DNA of 28,019 nt from assembly GCA_000431015.1 (NCBI GenBank), contig HF985999.1:1-28019 (forward strand), written 5' to 3'. This document shows positions 14,899-22,748 of the stretch, piece after piece. This stretch comes from Alistipes sp. CAG:514. Its GTDB lineage: Bacteria > Bacteroidota > Bacteroidia > Bacteroidales > UBA932. The position numbers and the translations under genes were made by a program. The notes below the pieces were generated by a model. The model made no database searches. It was given only the letters and a program-made list of their open reading frames with translations, and was not told the DNA's origin. The first letter of the stretch is position 1, and each line of letters starts with the position of its first letter.

Positions 14899-17604
14899 AT
14901 GATGAAAAATCTTATCAAAGGTGTTTTACTGGTGATTCTTGCTTTGCCACAAGTCTCGTTTGACTGTCTTTCGCAAGATAATGAGACGGTCTCAATGAAC
15001 TTGGACAGGCTCAAGGAGCGGTTAGGTGTGCGGTTTGTTTATGATTCGGAACTCGGGAAACTTCTTGATAAGAACTATGAGGGGACTTCCGTTGAGGGCT
15101 TGTCGCTTGAGAAGGCTTTGGATAAGGTTCTGGAAGGGACGGGTGTCAAATGGGAGGTTCGTAATGGGTATGTGGTTCTGACACGTGATACTCCTGTCAG
15201 AAAACGTTATACGGTTTGTGGGTATGTCACGGACGAGGTTACAGGGGAGACGTTGATCGGGGCTGGAGTCACGGTCTCTGAGCTTGCCGAAGTGACTGGA
15301 GTCACGGTTGCTTCGACAGGCTCGGCGACCGAGGAAATCCATTCAGTTACAGCCAAGACCGGCACCTCCACCAACAACTTTGGTTTTTATTCCCTGACGC
15401 TTCCCGAGGGAGAGGTAGAACTGACATATTCCTACATAGGATGCGCCTCCAAGACAAAGAGAATCTCCTTGAAAAAGGATCTCACGCTAAATGTGACATT
15501 GGCTTCGTCTGCAGAGATCAGGAGCGCGCGGATAACCGCCCGCAAGGATGCCGGAATCCGCTCCACGTATATGGGGGCGATTGAAGTCCCTAACGAGCTC
15601 ATCGCCAACACTCCGGTTGTCCTCGGCGAGAAGGATGTTCTGAAGACCCTCCAGATGATGCCTGGCGTGCAAGGCGGCAACGAAGGCTTTTCGGGAATAT
15701 ACGTCCGTGGAGGCGGCGCGGACGAGAATCTGATGCTTCTGGACGGGACATCGCTTTACAATGTCAGCCATCTTTTCGGACTGTTGTCTGTTTTCACTCC
15801 CGAAGCCGTCAAGAAAGTCACGGTCTACAAAGGCTCTTTCCCGGCGCGGTACGGCGGCAGGGTCTCCAGCGTGGTGGACGTGCGTACCAACGACGGCAAC
15901 TCTAAGAAAATCTCAGGAAGCGTCACCGCCGGCTTTCTTGCCGAGAAATTCCATCTGGAAGGACCTTTGAAGAACGAGAACACGACTTTCTCCCTGAGCG
16001 CAAGAGGGATGCACACGTTCCTTTTCGATCGCGTCATCAAATGGGCGGGCAGTCCGCTGAACTACGCCTTCTACGATGTCAATGCCAAGGTTTCCCACAA
16101 GTTCTCCGATCGGAGCCGAGGTTGGATCGGTCTCTACAGCGGACGGGACTATTTCCGCTACGAGGACAAATCCAAGTCCAGCAAGCGGTTCTACGGCTCT
16201 GACTATGAACCGTACACGATGATCACCGGTAACGAGAACAACCTTAACCTGAGCTGGGGCAACAATGTCCTGTCCGCGAGGTGGACTTACATATTCAACA
16301 ACAAACTGTTCGCTGATTTCACGGCCTACGGCAACCTTTATCGGATGGGAATACACTCCGTCGCGGAAAACTTGGAGAAATCCGAACTTGGCGAGACTTC
16401 GTTCCGGAGCGTCAGCGACTACTCCTCCGGAATCCTTGACGCAGGTCTCAAGGCGGATTTTGACTATACTCCTTCAACCAACCATTTGATCAAGTTCGGC
16501 GGAGAATATGTCCGCCACGGCTACCGTCCCGAAATCACAAAATCACGTATCAAGGACGTGAACGACAGCCGCGTCTTCGCCGACACGACTTACAGCGACG
16601 CGGCCAGCCGACGGGTAAACGGCAATGAGATGTCGCTTTACATCGAGGACGACATCTCCGTCGGCAACCGCTTGACTTTGAACCCAGGCCTGCATCTAAG
16701 CCTTTTCAATGTGCGAGGCAGGTTCTACTTCTGTCCGGAGCCGAGAGTCTCGTCGAAATTCGACATCAGCGAGGACTGGTCGGCGAAGACGGCATATTCA
16801 AGGATGTCGCAGTACGTCCATCAGTTGACCTCCGGGACTCTGGACATCCCAACCGACCTTTGGGTGCCGATCACCGCCGAGATCCGTCCCGTGACATCAG
16901 ACCTCGTCTCAGCCGGAGCGTATTACACCGGCCTGAAAGGTTGGGAATTCTCCCTTGAAGGCTACTACAAGAGGACAGACAATGTACTTGAATATAAAGA
17001 CGGCCGTCTAGCCCTGTCATCTTCCGTCAATTGGGAGGACAACGTCTCGATGGGAGAGGGACGAGCCTACGGACTGGAACTCTATGCCCGCAAAGTTGTC
17101 GGCAAGACCACCGGCACCTTGGCGTACACCCTCTCCAAAGCGGAGAGAATCTTCCGTGACGGCAGCATCAACGATGGCCGCTGGTTCCCTGCTCAGTTCG
17201 ACCGGAGGCACGTAATCAATGCCACTGTGAACCATAAATTCAACTCAAGAATCGACCTCACCGCTTCTTGGGCGTTTCTCAGCGGAAACTGCATGACCAT
17301 CCCGACCAGAGGCTCGGCGTTCATCACCCCTGACGGCGATGATGTGGCTGTTGACTATGTAAGCGGACGCAACAACTATCGTCTGCCTCCGACGCATCAC
17401 CTTGATGTGAGCGTCAACTTCCGGAAGCAAAAACGCCACGGCGAGCGGATCTGGAATTTCGGAATATACAACCTCTACTGCGCGCAGAACCCTTCCTGGT
17501 GTGTCTATGACGCCTACGAGAAAGAGGGGGAGTGGAAGCCGGCGATCTCGAAGCGCTCCTTCCTCACGTTCCTGCCGTCGTTCAGTTACACCTTTAAATT
17601 CTAA
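14899..17604 (+). CDS. TonB-dependent receptor with STN signalling domain
   Basis: A 901-residue outer membrane receptor. In order: signal peptide (about 1-26), STN domain (about 32-96), a carboxypeptidase-regulatory-like beta-sandwich (about 106-201), TonB plug (about 225-335, with VLKTLQMMPGVQGGNEG, YVRGGGADENLMLLDG and GSFPARYGGRVSSVVDVR) and a 22-strand-type barrel ending in the aromatic SFLTFLPSFSYTFKF. STN domains pass a signal to a FecR-type anti-sigma factor, which fits the sigma and fecR genes around it. No SusD-like gene follows; a DUF4249 lipoprotein does. Residues about 126-156 (SELAEVTGVTVASTGSATEE) interrupt the beta-sandwich and are encoded by two repeat copies. The start is ATGATG; 14902 is equally possible. 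The substrate is unknown. The stop overlaps the next start (TAATG). Confidence 0.93.
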   Translation: MMKNLIKGVLLVILALPQVSFDCLSQDNETVSMNLDRLKERLGVRFVYDSELGKLLDKNYEGTSVEGLSLEKALDKVLEGTGVKWEVRNGYVVLTRDTPVRKRYTVCGYVTDEVTGETLIGAGVTVSELAEVTGVTVASTGSATEEIHSVTAKTGTSTNNFGFYSLTLPEGEVELTYSYIGCASKTKRISLKKDLTLNVTLASSAEIRSARITARKDAGIRSTYMGAIEVPNELIANTPVVLGEKDVLKTLQMMPGVQGGNEGFSGIYVRGGGADENLMLLDGTSLYNVSHLFGLLSVFTPEAVKKVTVYKGSFPARYGGRVSSVVDVRTNDGNSKKISGSVTAGFLAEKFHLEGPLKNENTTFSLSARGMHTFLFDRVIKWAGSPLNYAFYDVNAKVSHKFSDRSRGWIGLYSGRDYFRYEDKSKSSKRFYGSDYEPYTMITGNENNLNLSWGNNVLSARWTYIFNNKLFADFTAYGNLYRMGIHSVAENLEKSELGETSFRSVSDYSSGILDAGLKADFDYTPSTNHLIKFGGEYVRHGYRPEITKSRIKDVNDSRVFADTTYSDAASRRVNGNEMSLYIEDDISVGNRLTLNPGLHLSLFNVRGRFYFCPEPRVSSKFDISEDWSAKTAYSRMSQYVHQLTSGTLDIPTDLWVPITAEIRPVTSDLVSAGAYYTGLKGWEFSLEGYYKRTDNVLEYKDGRLALSSSVNWEDNVSMGEGRAYGLELYARKVVGKTTGTLAYTLSKAERIFRDGSINDGRWFPAQFDRRHVINATVNHKFNSRIDLTASWAFLSGNCMTIPTRGSAFITPDGDDVAVDYVSGRNNYRLPPTHHLDVSVNFRKQKRHGERIWNFGIYNLYCAQNPSWCVYDAYEKEGEWKPAISKRSFLTFLPSFSYTFKF
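15272..15298 (+). repeat. Palindromic element copy R5 in the receptor gene
   Basis: CGGTCTCT, core variant GAGCTTGCCGA, then AGTGACTG. The left arm is of the CGGTC type and the right arm of the GTGACTG type, so pairing is only partial. It lies 6 nt before copy R6. Confidence 0.7.
15305..15331 (-). repeat. Palindromic element copy R6 in the receptor gene
   Basis: On the plus strand: CGGTTGCT, TCGACAGGCTC, GGCGACCG, which is the exact core in inverse orientation. Together with R5 it forms a head-to-head pair that adds about 20-30 residues (including VASTGSATEE) to the beta-sandwich domain. Confidence 0.8.
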
Positions 17605-18500
17605 TGAATATGCGAACGAAGATATTCATACTTGCCCTTGTCGCCTCGATGGCTTTTATCTCTTGTGAGGAATATATCCCCGTAGATCTGCCCGGTCCGG
17701 AGAGGATGCTGCTGGTCAACGCCTTGATGTCAACCGGTGACACCACGCACACTGTCTGTGTCGGTGTCAGCACTCACGAAAAGGCGGAAAAATTGAAGTC
17801 CGGCCATCTTGAATGTTGGGTCAATGGTGATCTTGTGGTGACCTCGGACAATGTTGAGGAAGCGGATGGCCTGTTGTATCATAATGTGTTCAGATTCAGG
17901 GCTGATTTCGAGGCCGGGGACGAGGTCAGGATTGTCGTGGAGTCTGAAGGGATGAGGGCTGAGGCGACGACCGTGGCCTTGGATGCGCCTGTCATTGATG
18001 GAGTGGACACAACCCACCTTAACAGGAAATCATCCAAAGGCAGTGACTACATCAAGACTCTTGGAATGGGAGTTCACGTGAAAGACAAGCCTGGCGAGAA
18101 AAACTATTATATGCTTCAGGCCTGGAATTTCGGCTATGCCTACAATAAGCGATTGGAAATAGACAATTCAAGCGAACCGCTTCTTAATCCCGGAATCAAC
18201 CTTAGTTTTTCCGAGTCCGATTATTTCGCCAATGAGTACAATATATTCACTGACACTGGATTCGAGGGTGGCTCCCACATATTCAAAATCTCTTTGCTCA
18301 GGGGCGGAATCTCTGGCGTGACAGTGCGTCTTCTGGCTCTTGACCGCCAGACCTACAACTACATCAACGCCGCTTGGTTTGAGAACTCTGACCTTGCCGG
18401 TCTGACTTTCTTCGCCGACAAGCCTTATCCGACAAATGTGACCGGCGACGGCATCGGCTTCGTCTCCGTGATGACATCCACTGACTATGAAATCGACTGA
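17604..18500 (+). CDS. DUF4249 family lipoprotein
   Basis: A 298-residue predicted lipoprotein: signal peptide with lipobox AFISC (Cys21), then CEEYIPVDLPGPERMLLVNA, typical of the DUF4249 family start in Bacteroidetes, and beta-rich sequence. DUF4249 genes are commonly paired with TonB-dependent receptors. A role as a surface or periplasmic partner of the receptor is inferred from this and from the TAATG overlap with the receptor stop. A second Met at codon 3 is possible, but the overlap favours 17604. I see no repeat copy in it. No biochemical function is known to me. Confidence 0.82.
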   Translation: MNMRTKIFILALVASMAFISCEEYIPVDLPGPERMLLVNALMSTGDTTHTVCVGVSTHEKAEKLKSGHLECWVNGDLVVTSDNVEEADGLLYHNVFRFRADFEAGDEVRIVVESEGMRAEATTVALDAPVIDGVDTTHLNRKSSKGSDYIKTLGMGVHVKDKPGEKNYYMLQAWNFGYAYNKRLEIDNSSEPLLNPGINLSFSESDYFANEYNIFTDTGFEGGSHIFKISLLRGGISGVTVRLLALDRQTYNYINAAWFENSDLAGLTFFADKPYPTNVTGDGIGFVSVMTSTDYEID

Positions 18501-18501
18501 T

Positions 18502-19158
18502 ATGAAACGAATTGAATATGCTCTTGCGGCTCTCCTGCTGCTTTGTTCCTGTCAGGAGAAGATCGACTATTGGATGTCCGACACCGCCACCGCCACGATG
18601 GACCGGATTGTCGGTGAATATGCCCTCGAATCCGCTGAATGGAGTGAAGGCAGAATTGACCTGAATGATGACGGGATCTCGGATCCGGATTTTCTGACGG
18701 AATTATCTGCGGCTATGGGTGGTCGTTTTGACTATATGGATCATCTCAATGTGGATATGGATGAAACCTTTGCATATAAAGTTAGAATTGTCTGGGAATG
18801 CATGGTCGCTGAGCTGTATGTCTACCCAAATTGGCGGTCAGAAGTATGGTGGAATCCGTATAGTTTGTACGAGGATTTTGAAATAGGAACAGATGGAACA
18901 TTCCAGCAATCGTTGACCTTTCCAGGACGGGAATTTGAAGACGATATGGGATATAAGAAACAGCTTTATGTGTTCAAGGACATTGTCTGTGAGTTTAAGG
19001 ATTTCGATGTCTTGTCCATAAAAGCGGAGACCGTATTCTATGATTATTCGTCAGAATCCGTCCAAAGAGGCACGGTGACATATTTCTTCAAATGCGTCTC
19101 CGGTAAAGGTAAAAGTCCGGTCGCTGAGCTTGTCGAAGTATCTGGAATCAGAATATAA
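18502..19158 (+). CDS. Hypothetical lipoprotein
   Basis: A 218-residue protein I do not recognise. The ATG at 18502, 1 nt after the previous stop, gives a compact signal peptide with a lipobox (LLCSC, Cys17); an in-frame ATG at 18487 would add five polar residues. The mature part begins CQEKIDYWMSDTATATMDRI and contains an Asp-rich segment (DLNDDGISDPDFL) like a type of calcium-binding loop, then beta-rich sequence with many aromatics. The last dozen or so residues (SPVAELVEVSGIRI) are encoded by a palindromic repeat copy, so the natural C-terminus has probably been replaced. Base composition is more AT-rich from about 18700 to 19080 than in neighbouring genes. Position implies co-expression with the receptor. 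Confidence 0.75.
   Translation: MKRIEYALAALLLLCSCQEKIDYWMSDTATATMDRIVGEYALESAEWSEGRIDLNDDGISDPDFLTELSAAMGGRFDYMDHLNVDMDETFAYKVRIVWECMVAELYVYPNWRSEVWWNPYSLYEDFEIGTDGTFQQSLTFPGREFEDDMGYKKQLYVFKDIVCEFKDFDVLSIKAETVFYDYSSESVQRGTVTYFFKCVSGKGKSPVAELVEVSGIRI
19118..19144 (+). repeat. Palindromic element copy R7 at the 3' end of the lipoprotein gene
   Basis: CGGTCGCT, then GAGCTTGTCGA, then AGTATCTG. The right arm has decayed. The copy ends 14 nt before the end of the reading frame, so it supplies the C-terminal residues. Confidence 0.75.
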
Positions 19159-19170
19159 AAAAGTAATTGC

Positions 19171-20007
19171 ATGAAAACCAACGAAGACAGAATGATAGAC
19201 TTCGTGGCCAAGTCCTACGAAGAGAACCGCTTTGACCCGAAGAAAGCCTTGGCACGGTCGCAGAACGGCTCCTTGCGTCGGTCGCTGAGCCTGTCGAAGC
19301 GCACTGTGATGTTGAAACGCATCGCCGGAGTCGCGGCAGCGGCCGCTGTCGGCATATTCCTTTATCTTTCATGGCTAACCCAATGGACCGGCTATGCCGC
19401 CTACGACATTGCCCAGACCTTCACTCTTCCGGATTCCTCGTCCGTTACCCTTGCCCCTGGATCCACCCTTCGTCTCCAGAAGCACAAGGACAAGCGTCTG
19501 GTCCAGATGACCGGCAAGGTCTATTTTAACGTCCGTCACGATGACCGCGCCCCTTTCCGTGTTGATGCCGGATCCGGTTTCGTCAAAGTCCTCGGCACCC
19601 GCTTTCAGGTTGACTCTCGGGATCCCATCAGCGTGAGCGTTGTCTCGGGCAAGGTCCTCTTCTCTGCCATAAGGTCTGGCGAAGAAGCCCTGATCCTGAC
19701 CAAGGGACAGTCCGCGGTTTTGGATCCGGCTGCGTCAAAGCCAGTTGAAATCACTCCGAAACACCCTAACACTGCCGCATGGGCCACCGGCGAGTTTATC
19801 TACGACAACACCCCGCTGCCAGAAGTTCTCTCCGAGCTCTCTGAATATTACGATGTCACGCTCGTTGCTTTTGATGCCGGCCATTCGTCCGGTGAATCCC
19901 GCCGCCTGAGCGGAGAGTTCTCCACGTCCTCCCTCCAGGAAATCCTGAACCTCATCAATTCTGCCCTCGGCACGGACATCCAGATCGAAAGCCAACCCAC
20001 TCGCTAG
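19171..20007 (+). CDS. fecR: FecR-family anti-sigma factor
   Basis: A 278-residue inner membrane regulator. A short cytoplasmic N-terminal region (1-49) is followed by one membrane helix (about 51-69, IAGVAAAAAVGIFLYLSWL), a periplasmic FecR domain (about 80-185, with FTLPDSSSVTLAPGSTLR and VKVLGTRFQV) and a DUF4974-type C-terminal domain (about 207-275), which resembles an STN domain. It should bind the sigma factor at 14041-14571 and receive the signal from the receptor STN domain. Residues 37-44 (RSLSLSKR), just before the membrane helix, come from a palindromic repeat copy; this part of the protein lies between the sigma-binding region and the membrane. The total is shorter than the roughly 300-390 residues I expect. 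The ATG is 12 nt after the preceding stop. Confidence 0.92.
   Translation: MKTNEDRMIDFVAKSYEENRFDPKKALARSQNGSLRRSLSLSKRTVMLKRIAGVAAAAAVGIFLYLSWLTQWTGYAAYDIAQTFTLPDSSSVTLAPGSTLRLQKHKDKRLVQMTGKVYFNVRHDDRAPFRVDAGSGFVKVLGTRFQVDSRDPISVSVVSGKVLFSAIRSGEEALILTKGQSAVLDPAASKPVEITPKHPNTAAWATGEFIYDNTPLPEVLSELSEYYDVTLVAFDAGHSSGESRRLSGEFSTSSLQEILNLINSALGTDIQIESQPTR
19279..19305 (+). repeat. Palindromic element copy R8 in fecR
   Basis: CGGTCGCT and an exact core GAGCCTGTCGA, then AGCGCACT, so the right arm is only partly complementary. It encodes RSLSLSKR just inside the membrane helix of the anti-sigma factor. Confidence 0.8.
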
Positions 20008-20295
20008 TGTCTATGTTCTGTTCTCGGGTATATGTTAATATTTGCGTGGCGGCTAATATCCTGATTATTCGTCTGTTGCTATATTGTTCTCCTGCTAAAA
20101 CAAGGACTGGGTGACCTATTCAATATATTCATTTATAATGATTTATCCGCCACGGCGTGTTTAAGGGTCTCGGCTTCTGGTGAATTTTTTGAAAACTTTA
20201 TGCAAGGTTTCCGGCGGAGATGATTTAGTAATGCGTCGGACCGGGAACGGTCTTACGGTACTTAAACTATTATTAACAATTAAAGATTTAAACTA

Positions 20296-20862
20296 ATGAA
20301 AAGTTTTTTCAGTTCAGTTGTGACGGCAGCCCTCTGCCTCTGCTCATTCGCATTCGTCTCTTGCAACAAGAACGAAAACAAAACTCCGGATCCTCTTACA
20401 TTCAGTGTGACGAAGGCTGAGGTTGAGGTTGGTAAGACCGTTAAGGTTACCGTGAAGAACGGCACACAGCCTTTCACGGTAAAGTCAAGCGATGAGAAGA
20501 TAGCCACAGTGAAGGTGGAGAAAGAAAAGATCACTGTTACAGGAGTGGCAGGGGGAACAGCCACGATCTCTGTAGTAGACAAAAATCAGACGACGGGTTC
20601 GTTTACCGTAACGGTAAAGGCTGCGGCAGAGAAGCTGGAGTTTGACAAGGCCGAGGTTACTGTCGGAGTTGAGAAGGAAGAGGTTGTCACAGTCAAGTCA
20701 GGTACCGCTCCATACACAGTGAAGGTTACGGATCCGGCTGTCGCTACCGCCATCGTGAAAGAGGCTGCCATCACCGTGAAGGGTGTCAAGGCCGGAACCA
20801 CCACACTTACCGTGACCGACAAGGACGGCAAGACCGGAGAGGTTGCAATCAAAGTCGAGTAA
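20296..20862 (+). CDS. Lipoprotein with two bacterial Ig-like (Big2-type) domains
   Basis: A 188-residue protein: signal peptide with lipobox AFVSC (Cys23), a short polar linker, then two repeated beta-sandwich modules at about 34-107 and 112-188. Both modules share the pattern KAEVxVG, then PFTVK or PYTVK, then IAT or VAT, then ITVxGVxxGTxTxxVxD. This is the bacterial Ig-like domain type found in surface and adhesion proteins. No catalytic residues are expected. It is monocistronic with a strong terminator. Codon use resembles the highly expressed envelope genes at the left of the window. I found no clear TAnnTTTG promoter in the 288-nt region before it. Function is unknown. Confidence 0.82.
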   Translation: MKSFFSSVVTAALCLCSFAFVSCNKNENKTPDPLTFSVTKAEVEVGKTVKVTVKNGTQPFTVKSSDEKIATVKVEKEKITVTGVAGGTATISVVDKNQTTGSFTVTVKAAAEKLEFDKAEVTVGVEKEEVVTVKSGTAPYTVKVTDPAVATAIVKEAAITVKGVKAGTTTLTVTDKDGKTGEVAIKVE

Positions 20863-20900
20863 CAATCAATCAAAGAATCGATTTCATTTATAATTGGTAT

Positions 20901-20932
20901 GGGGATCCGCAGTATGCGGGTTCCCTTTTTTT
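20901..20932 (+). terminator. Intrinsic terminator of the Ig-like lipoprotein gene
   Basis: GGGGATCCGC (20901-20910) pairs over 10 bp, including wobbles, with GCGGGTTCCC (20916-20925) around AGTAT. Seven T follow. Confidence 0.88.
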
Positions 20933-20971
20933 GTTAGGCGTATTGGGATAATCGAACCGATTAATGTAAGT

Positions 20972-20998
20972 CAGTCACTGAGCCTGTCGAAGTGACTG
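20972..20998 (+). repeat. Palindromic element copy R9 (intergenic, perfect stem)
   Basis: CAGTCACT (20972-20979) and AGTGACTG (20991-20998) are exact reverse complements around the exact core GAGCCTGTCGA. It is the only copy outside a gene. It lies between the terminator of the Ig-like gene and the terminator of the convergent tRNA gene. Confidence 0.88.
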
Positions 20999-21013
20999 GA
21001 CATAAACATAATA

Positions 21014-21049
21014 CAAAAACGGCTTTGCGGAACAATCTGCAAAGCCGTT
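21014..21049 (-). terminator. Intrinsic terminator of tRNA-Ser
   Basis: On the plus strand AACGGCTTTGC (21018-21028) and GCAAAGCCGTT (21039-21049) are perfect 11-bp complements around a 10-nt loop. On the minus strand the stem is followed by a T-run (21015-21019). It begins 7 nt after the tRNA 3' end. Confidence 0.87.
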
Positions 21050-21056
21050 AAATTCG

Positions 21057-21144
21057 CGGAGAGAGCGAGATTCGAACTCGCGAGCCCCTTTAGGAGGCCA
21101 CACGCTTTCCAGGCGTGCCTCTTCAGCCACTCGAGCATCTCTCC
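21057..21144 (-). tRNA. tRNA-Ser (anticodon GGA)
   Basis: An 88-nt cloverleaf on the minus strand. The acceptor stem is GGAGAGA with TCTCTCC (7 bp), with discriminator base G. The anticodon stem is CACGC with GCGTG around the loop CTGGAAA, so the anticodon is GGA, reading UCC and UCU. A long variable arm (TGGCCTCCTAAAGGGGCT region) marks a class II tRNA, and the T arm is GCGAG, TTCGAAT, CTCGC. CCA is not encoded. Confidence 0.96.
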
Positions 21145-21148
21145 AATG

Positions 21149-21180
21149 GTCCGCATTTTTAGTTGCGGACTGCAAAGATA
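21149..21180 (-). promoter_or_regulatory. tRNA-Ser promoter -7 box and leader hairpin
   Basis: On the minus strand a perfect TATCTTTG (plus 21173-21180) lies about 29 nt before the tRNA. The leader between them folds into a 7-bp hairpin (plus GTCCGCA at 21149-21155 with TGCGGAC at 21164-21170). No clear -33 TTTG is seen. Confidence 0.5.
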
Positions 21181-21288
21181 ATCAAAACCTTTGAATATTC
21201 AGCGTCTGTGACGAATATTTTTCTTCTGTGTTGGTGCTTCTGTCGCTTTGGCGTATCTATTGTCGAAGCATCGCATAGATTATATTCA

Positions 21289-22686
21289 TTACAATGTGTT
21301 CCTTTTCAACTTCTCGACGTAGGCCTCGATGCGGCGGAGCTCAAGAGGAATGGAGATGCTTTGAGGGCAATGCTCGATGCATTGTTTGCAACCGATGCAG
21401 TGGTTGGCCTGGCGGACGGACGGGATGGCCCGGTCGTAGCTCACGAGATAGGCCCGGCGCAGCTTGCGGTAATTCTCCTGCTCGGTGCTCTGGGCGATCT
21501 CGCCCTCGTTGACGCATTCGTTGTAGTGTTTGAATATTCCCGGAATATCGACTCCGTAAGGGCAAGGCATACAGTACTTGCAGTCGTTGCAGTTGATGGT
21601 CGGGAAGCTGGCCATTATGCCGGCGATCTCGGTGCCGAGGAACTCTTTCTCCTCGTCGGTCAAGTACTTGAAGTCCTTGAATGTGCGCAGGTTATCCTCA
21701 AGATGTTCCTGATAGACCATTCCGCTCAGCACCGTCAGGATTCTCGGGTACGATCCCACGAATCTGAACGCCCACGAAGCGAGTGAGGCTTTCGGATCAC
21801 GCTCCTTTAGCCTGTTCACGACACTTTCCGCCGGATTGGCCAGACGGCCACCTTGGAGAGGCTCCATAATCACGATCGGAATCTCCCTCTTGTCCAGCTC
21901 GTCGTACAGGTACTCGGCGTTGACATTGCGCTGGCCGTCAGCGTGTTTCCAGTCGAAATAGTTCATCTGGATCTGCACGAAATCCCAGTGGTACTTGTCG
22001 TGCAGTTTCAGTAGCTCGTCGAACTGCTGTTGGTTTCCGTGGAATGAAAGTCCGAGTTGACGTATCTTGCCTTTCTCTCGGTCTGCCTGAAGCAGATCCA
22101 TCATTCCGTTGTTCACGAACCTGTCATCGAAAGCCTCCAGGCCTCCACGGCCGAGAGAGTGAAGCAGGTAGTAGTCCAGATAGTCTGTCTGGAGGTACCT
22201 GAACGAGTCGTTGTACAGTTTCAGGGATGCCGCTTTGGAATGATCACTGAAGTTGGACAGCTTCGTGGCGATGTAGTAGGAGTTCCTTGGATGTCTGCTG
22301 AGTGCATTGCCTACAGCCTCCTCGGAAAGTCCCTGGAGATAGACCGGAGATGTGTCGTAGTAGTTGACTCCGTGAGCCAAGGCGTAGTCAATCAGTTTGT
22401 TGGCGTTCTCCTGATCCACGATATCCTTCCCACTCTCGTCCTTCTTCATCGTGAAGCGCATACATCCGTAACCCAGCAGGGAAACCATGTCCCCGTTGCC
22501 CGGATTCTCACGCATCTCCATCTTACCGTTCTCCAGCACATCTTCACTGGAACCATCGTCAAGGATGGCCTCGGCTGTCTTCTTAGGGGCGCACGCTCCG
22601 GCAAGAGCCACGGCTCCCACGGCCGCTGTCCCGGCACCGGCTTGTTTGAGAAATTCTCTTCTGTTAATATTCTCTTTCATATTCAT
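21289..22686 (-). CDS. Tat-exported aldo/keto reductase with C-terminal ferredoxin domain
   Basis: A 465-residue protein. The N-terminus has a twin-arginine motif (NRREFLK, residues 8-14), a hydrophobic stretch and a lipobox-like LAGAC (Cys32), so Tat export and lipid attachment are predicted. The aldo/keto reductase barrel (about 60-335) keeps the catalytic tetrad positions: Asp111 and Tyr116 (DTSPVY), Lys142 (IATKLSN) and His176 (YLLHSL). The C-terminal part has two four-cysteine clusters, CNDCKYCMPCPYG (366 on) and CIGCKQCIEHCPQ (430 on), predicted to bind two [4Fe-4S] clusters, as in the COG1453 type of oxidoreductase. It lies 62 nt after the iron-sulfur membrane protein gene and is probably co-transcribed. 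The substrate is unknown; how NADPH would be available outside the cytoplasm is unclear, so another electron donor is possible. Confidence 0.9.
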   Translation of the reverse strand: MNMKENINRREFLKQAGAGTAAVGAVALAGACAPKKTAEAILDDGSSEDVLENGKMEMRENPGNGDMVSLLGYGCMRFTMKKDESGKDIVDQENANKLIDYALAHGVNYYDTSPVYLQGLSEEAVGNALSRHPRNSYYIATKLSNFSDHSKAASLKLYNDSFRYLQTDYLDYYLLHSLGRGGLEAFDDRFVNNGMMDLLQADREKGKIRQLGLSFHGNQQQFDELLKLHDKYHWDFVQIQMNYFDWKHADGQRNVNAEYLYDELDKREIPIVIMEPLQGGRLANPAESVVNRLKERDPKASLASWAFRFVGSYPRILTVLSGMVYQEHLEDNLRTFKDFKYLTDEEKEFLGTEIAGIMASFPTINCNDCKYCMPCPYGVDIPGIFKHYNECVNEGEIAQSTEQENYRKLRRAYLVSYDRAIPSVRQANHCIGCKQCIEHCPQSISIPLELRRIEAYVEKLKRNTL

Positions 22687-22748
22687 GGAATTTGTCGAGA
22701 CCGCTTTTTCTGAATATGTCCCTTCAGAAGGCTTGTCTCAAAGACCGG

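Noticed and set aside
18487..18501. Upstream ATG as the start of the 218-residue lipoprotein
   Set aside because: It overlaps the previous gene and adds polar residues before a complete lipoprotein signal; 18502 is the better start.
18804..18822. Possible extra palindromic element (GGTCGCTGAGC, then TGTATGTC)
   Set aside because: Only the left arm and half the core match and there is no right arm; it may be chance or a decayed copy, so it was not counted.
20045..20154. CGTGGCGG and CCGCCACG, 8-bp complements 94 nt apart before the Ig-like lipoprotein gene
   Set aside because: Loop too long and no further pairing; likely chance in a region of mixed composition.
22708..22729. 7-bp hairpin TTCTGAA with TTCAGAA between the iron-sulfur and reductase genes
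   Set aside because: AT-rich stem without a T-run in the transcribed direction; not convincing as a terminator and too short to call a repeat.
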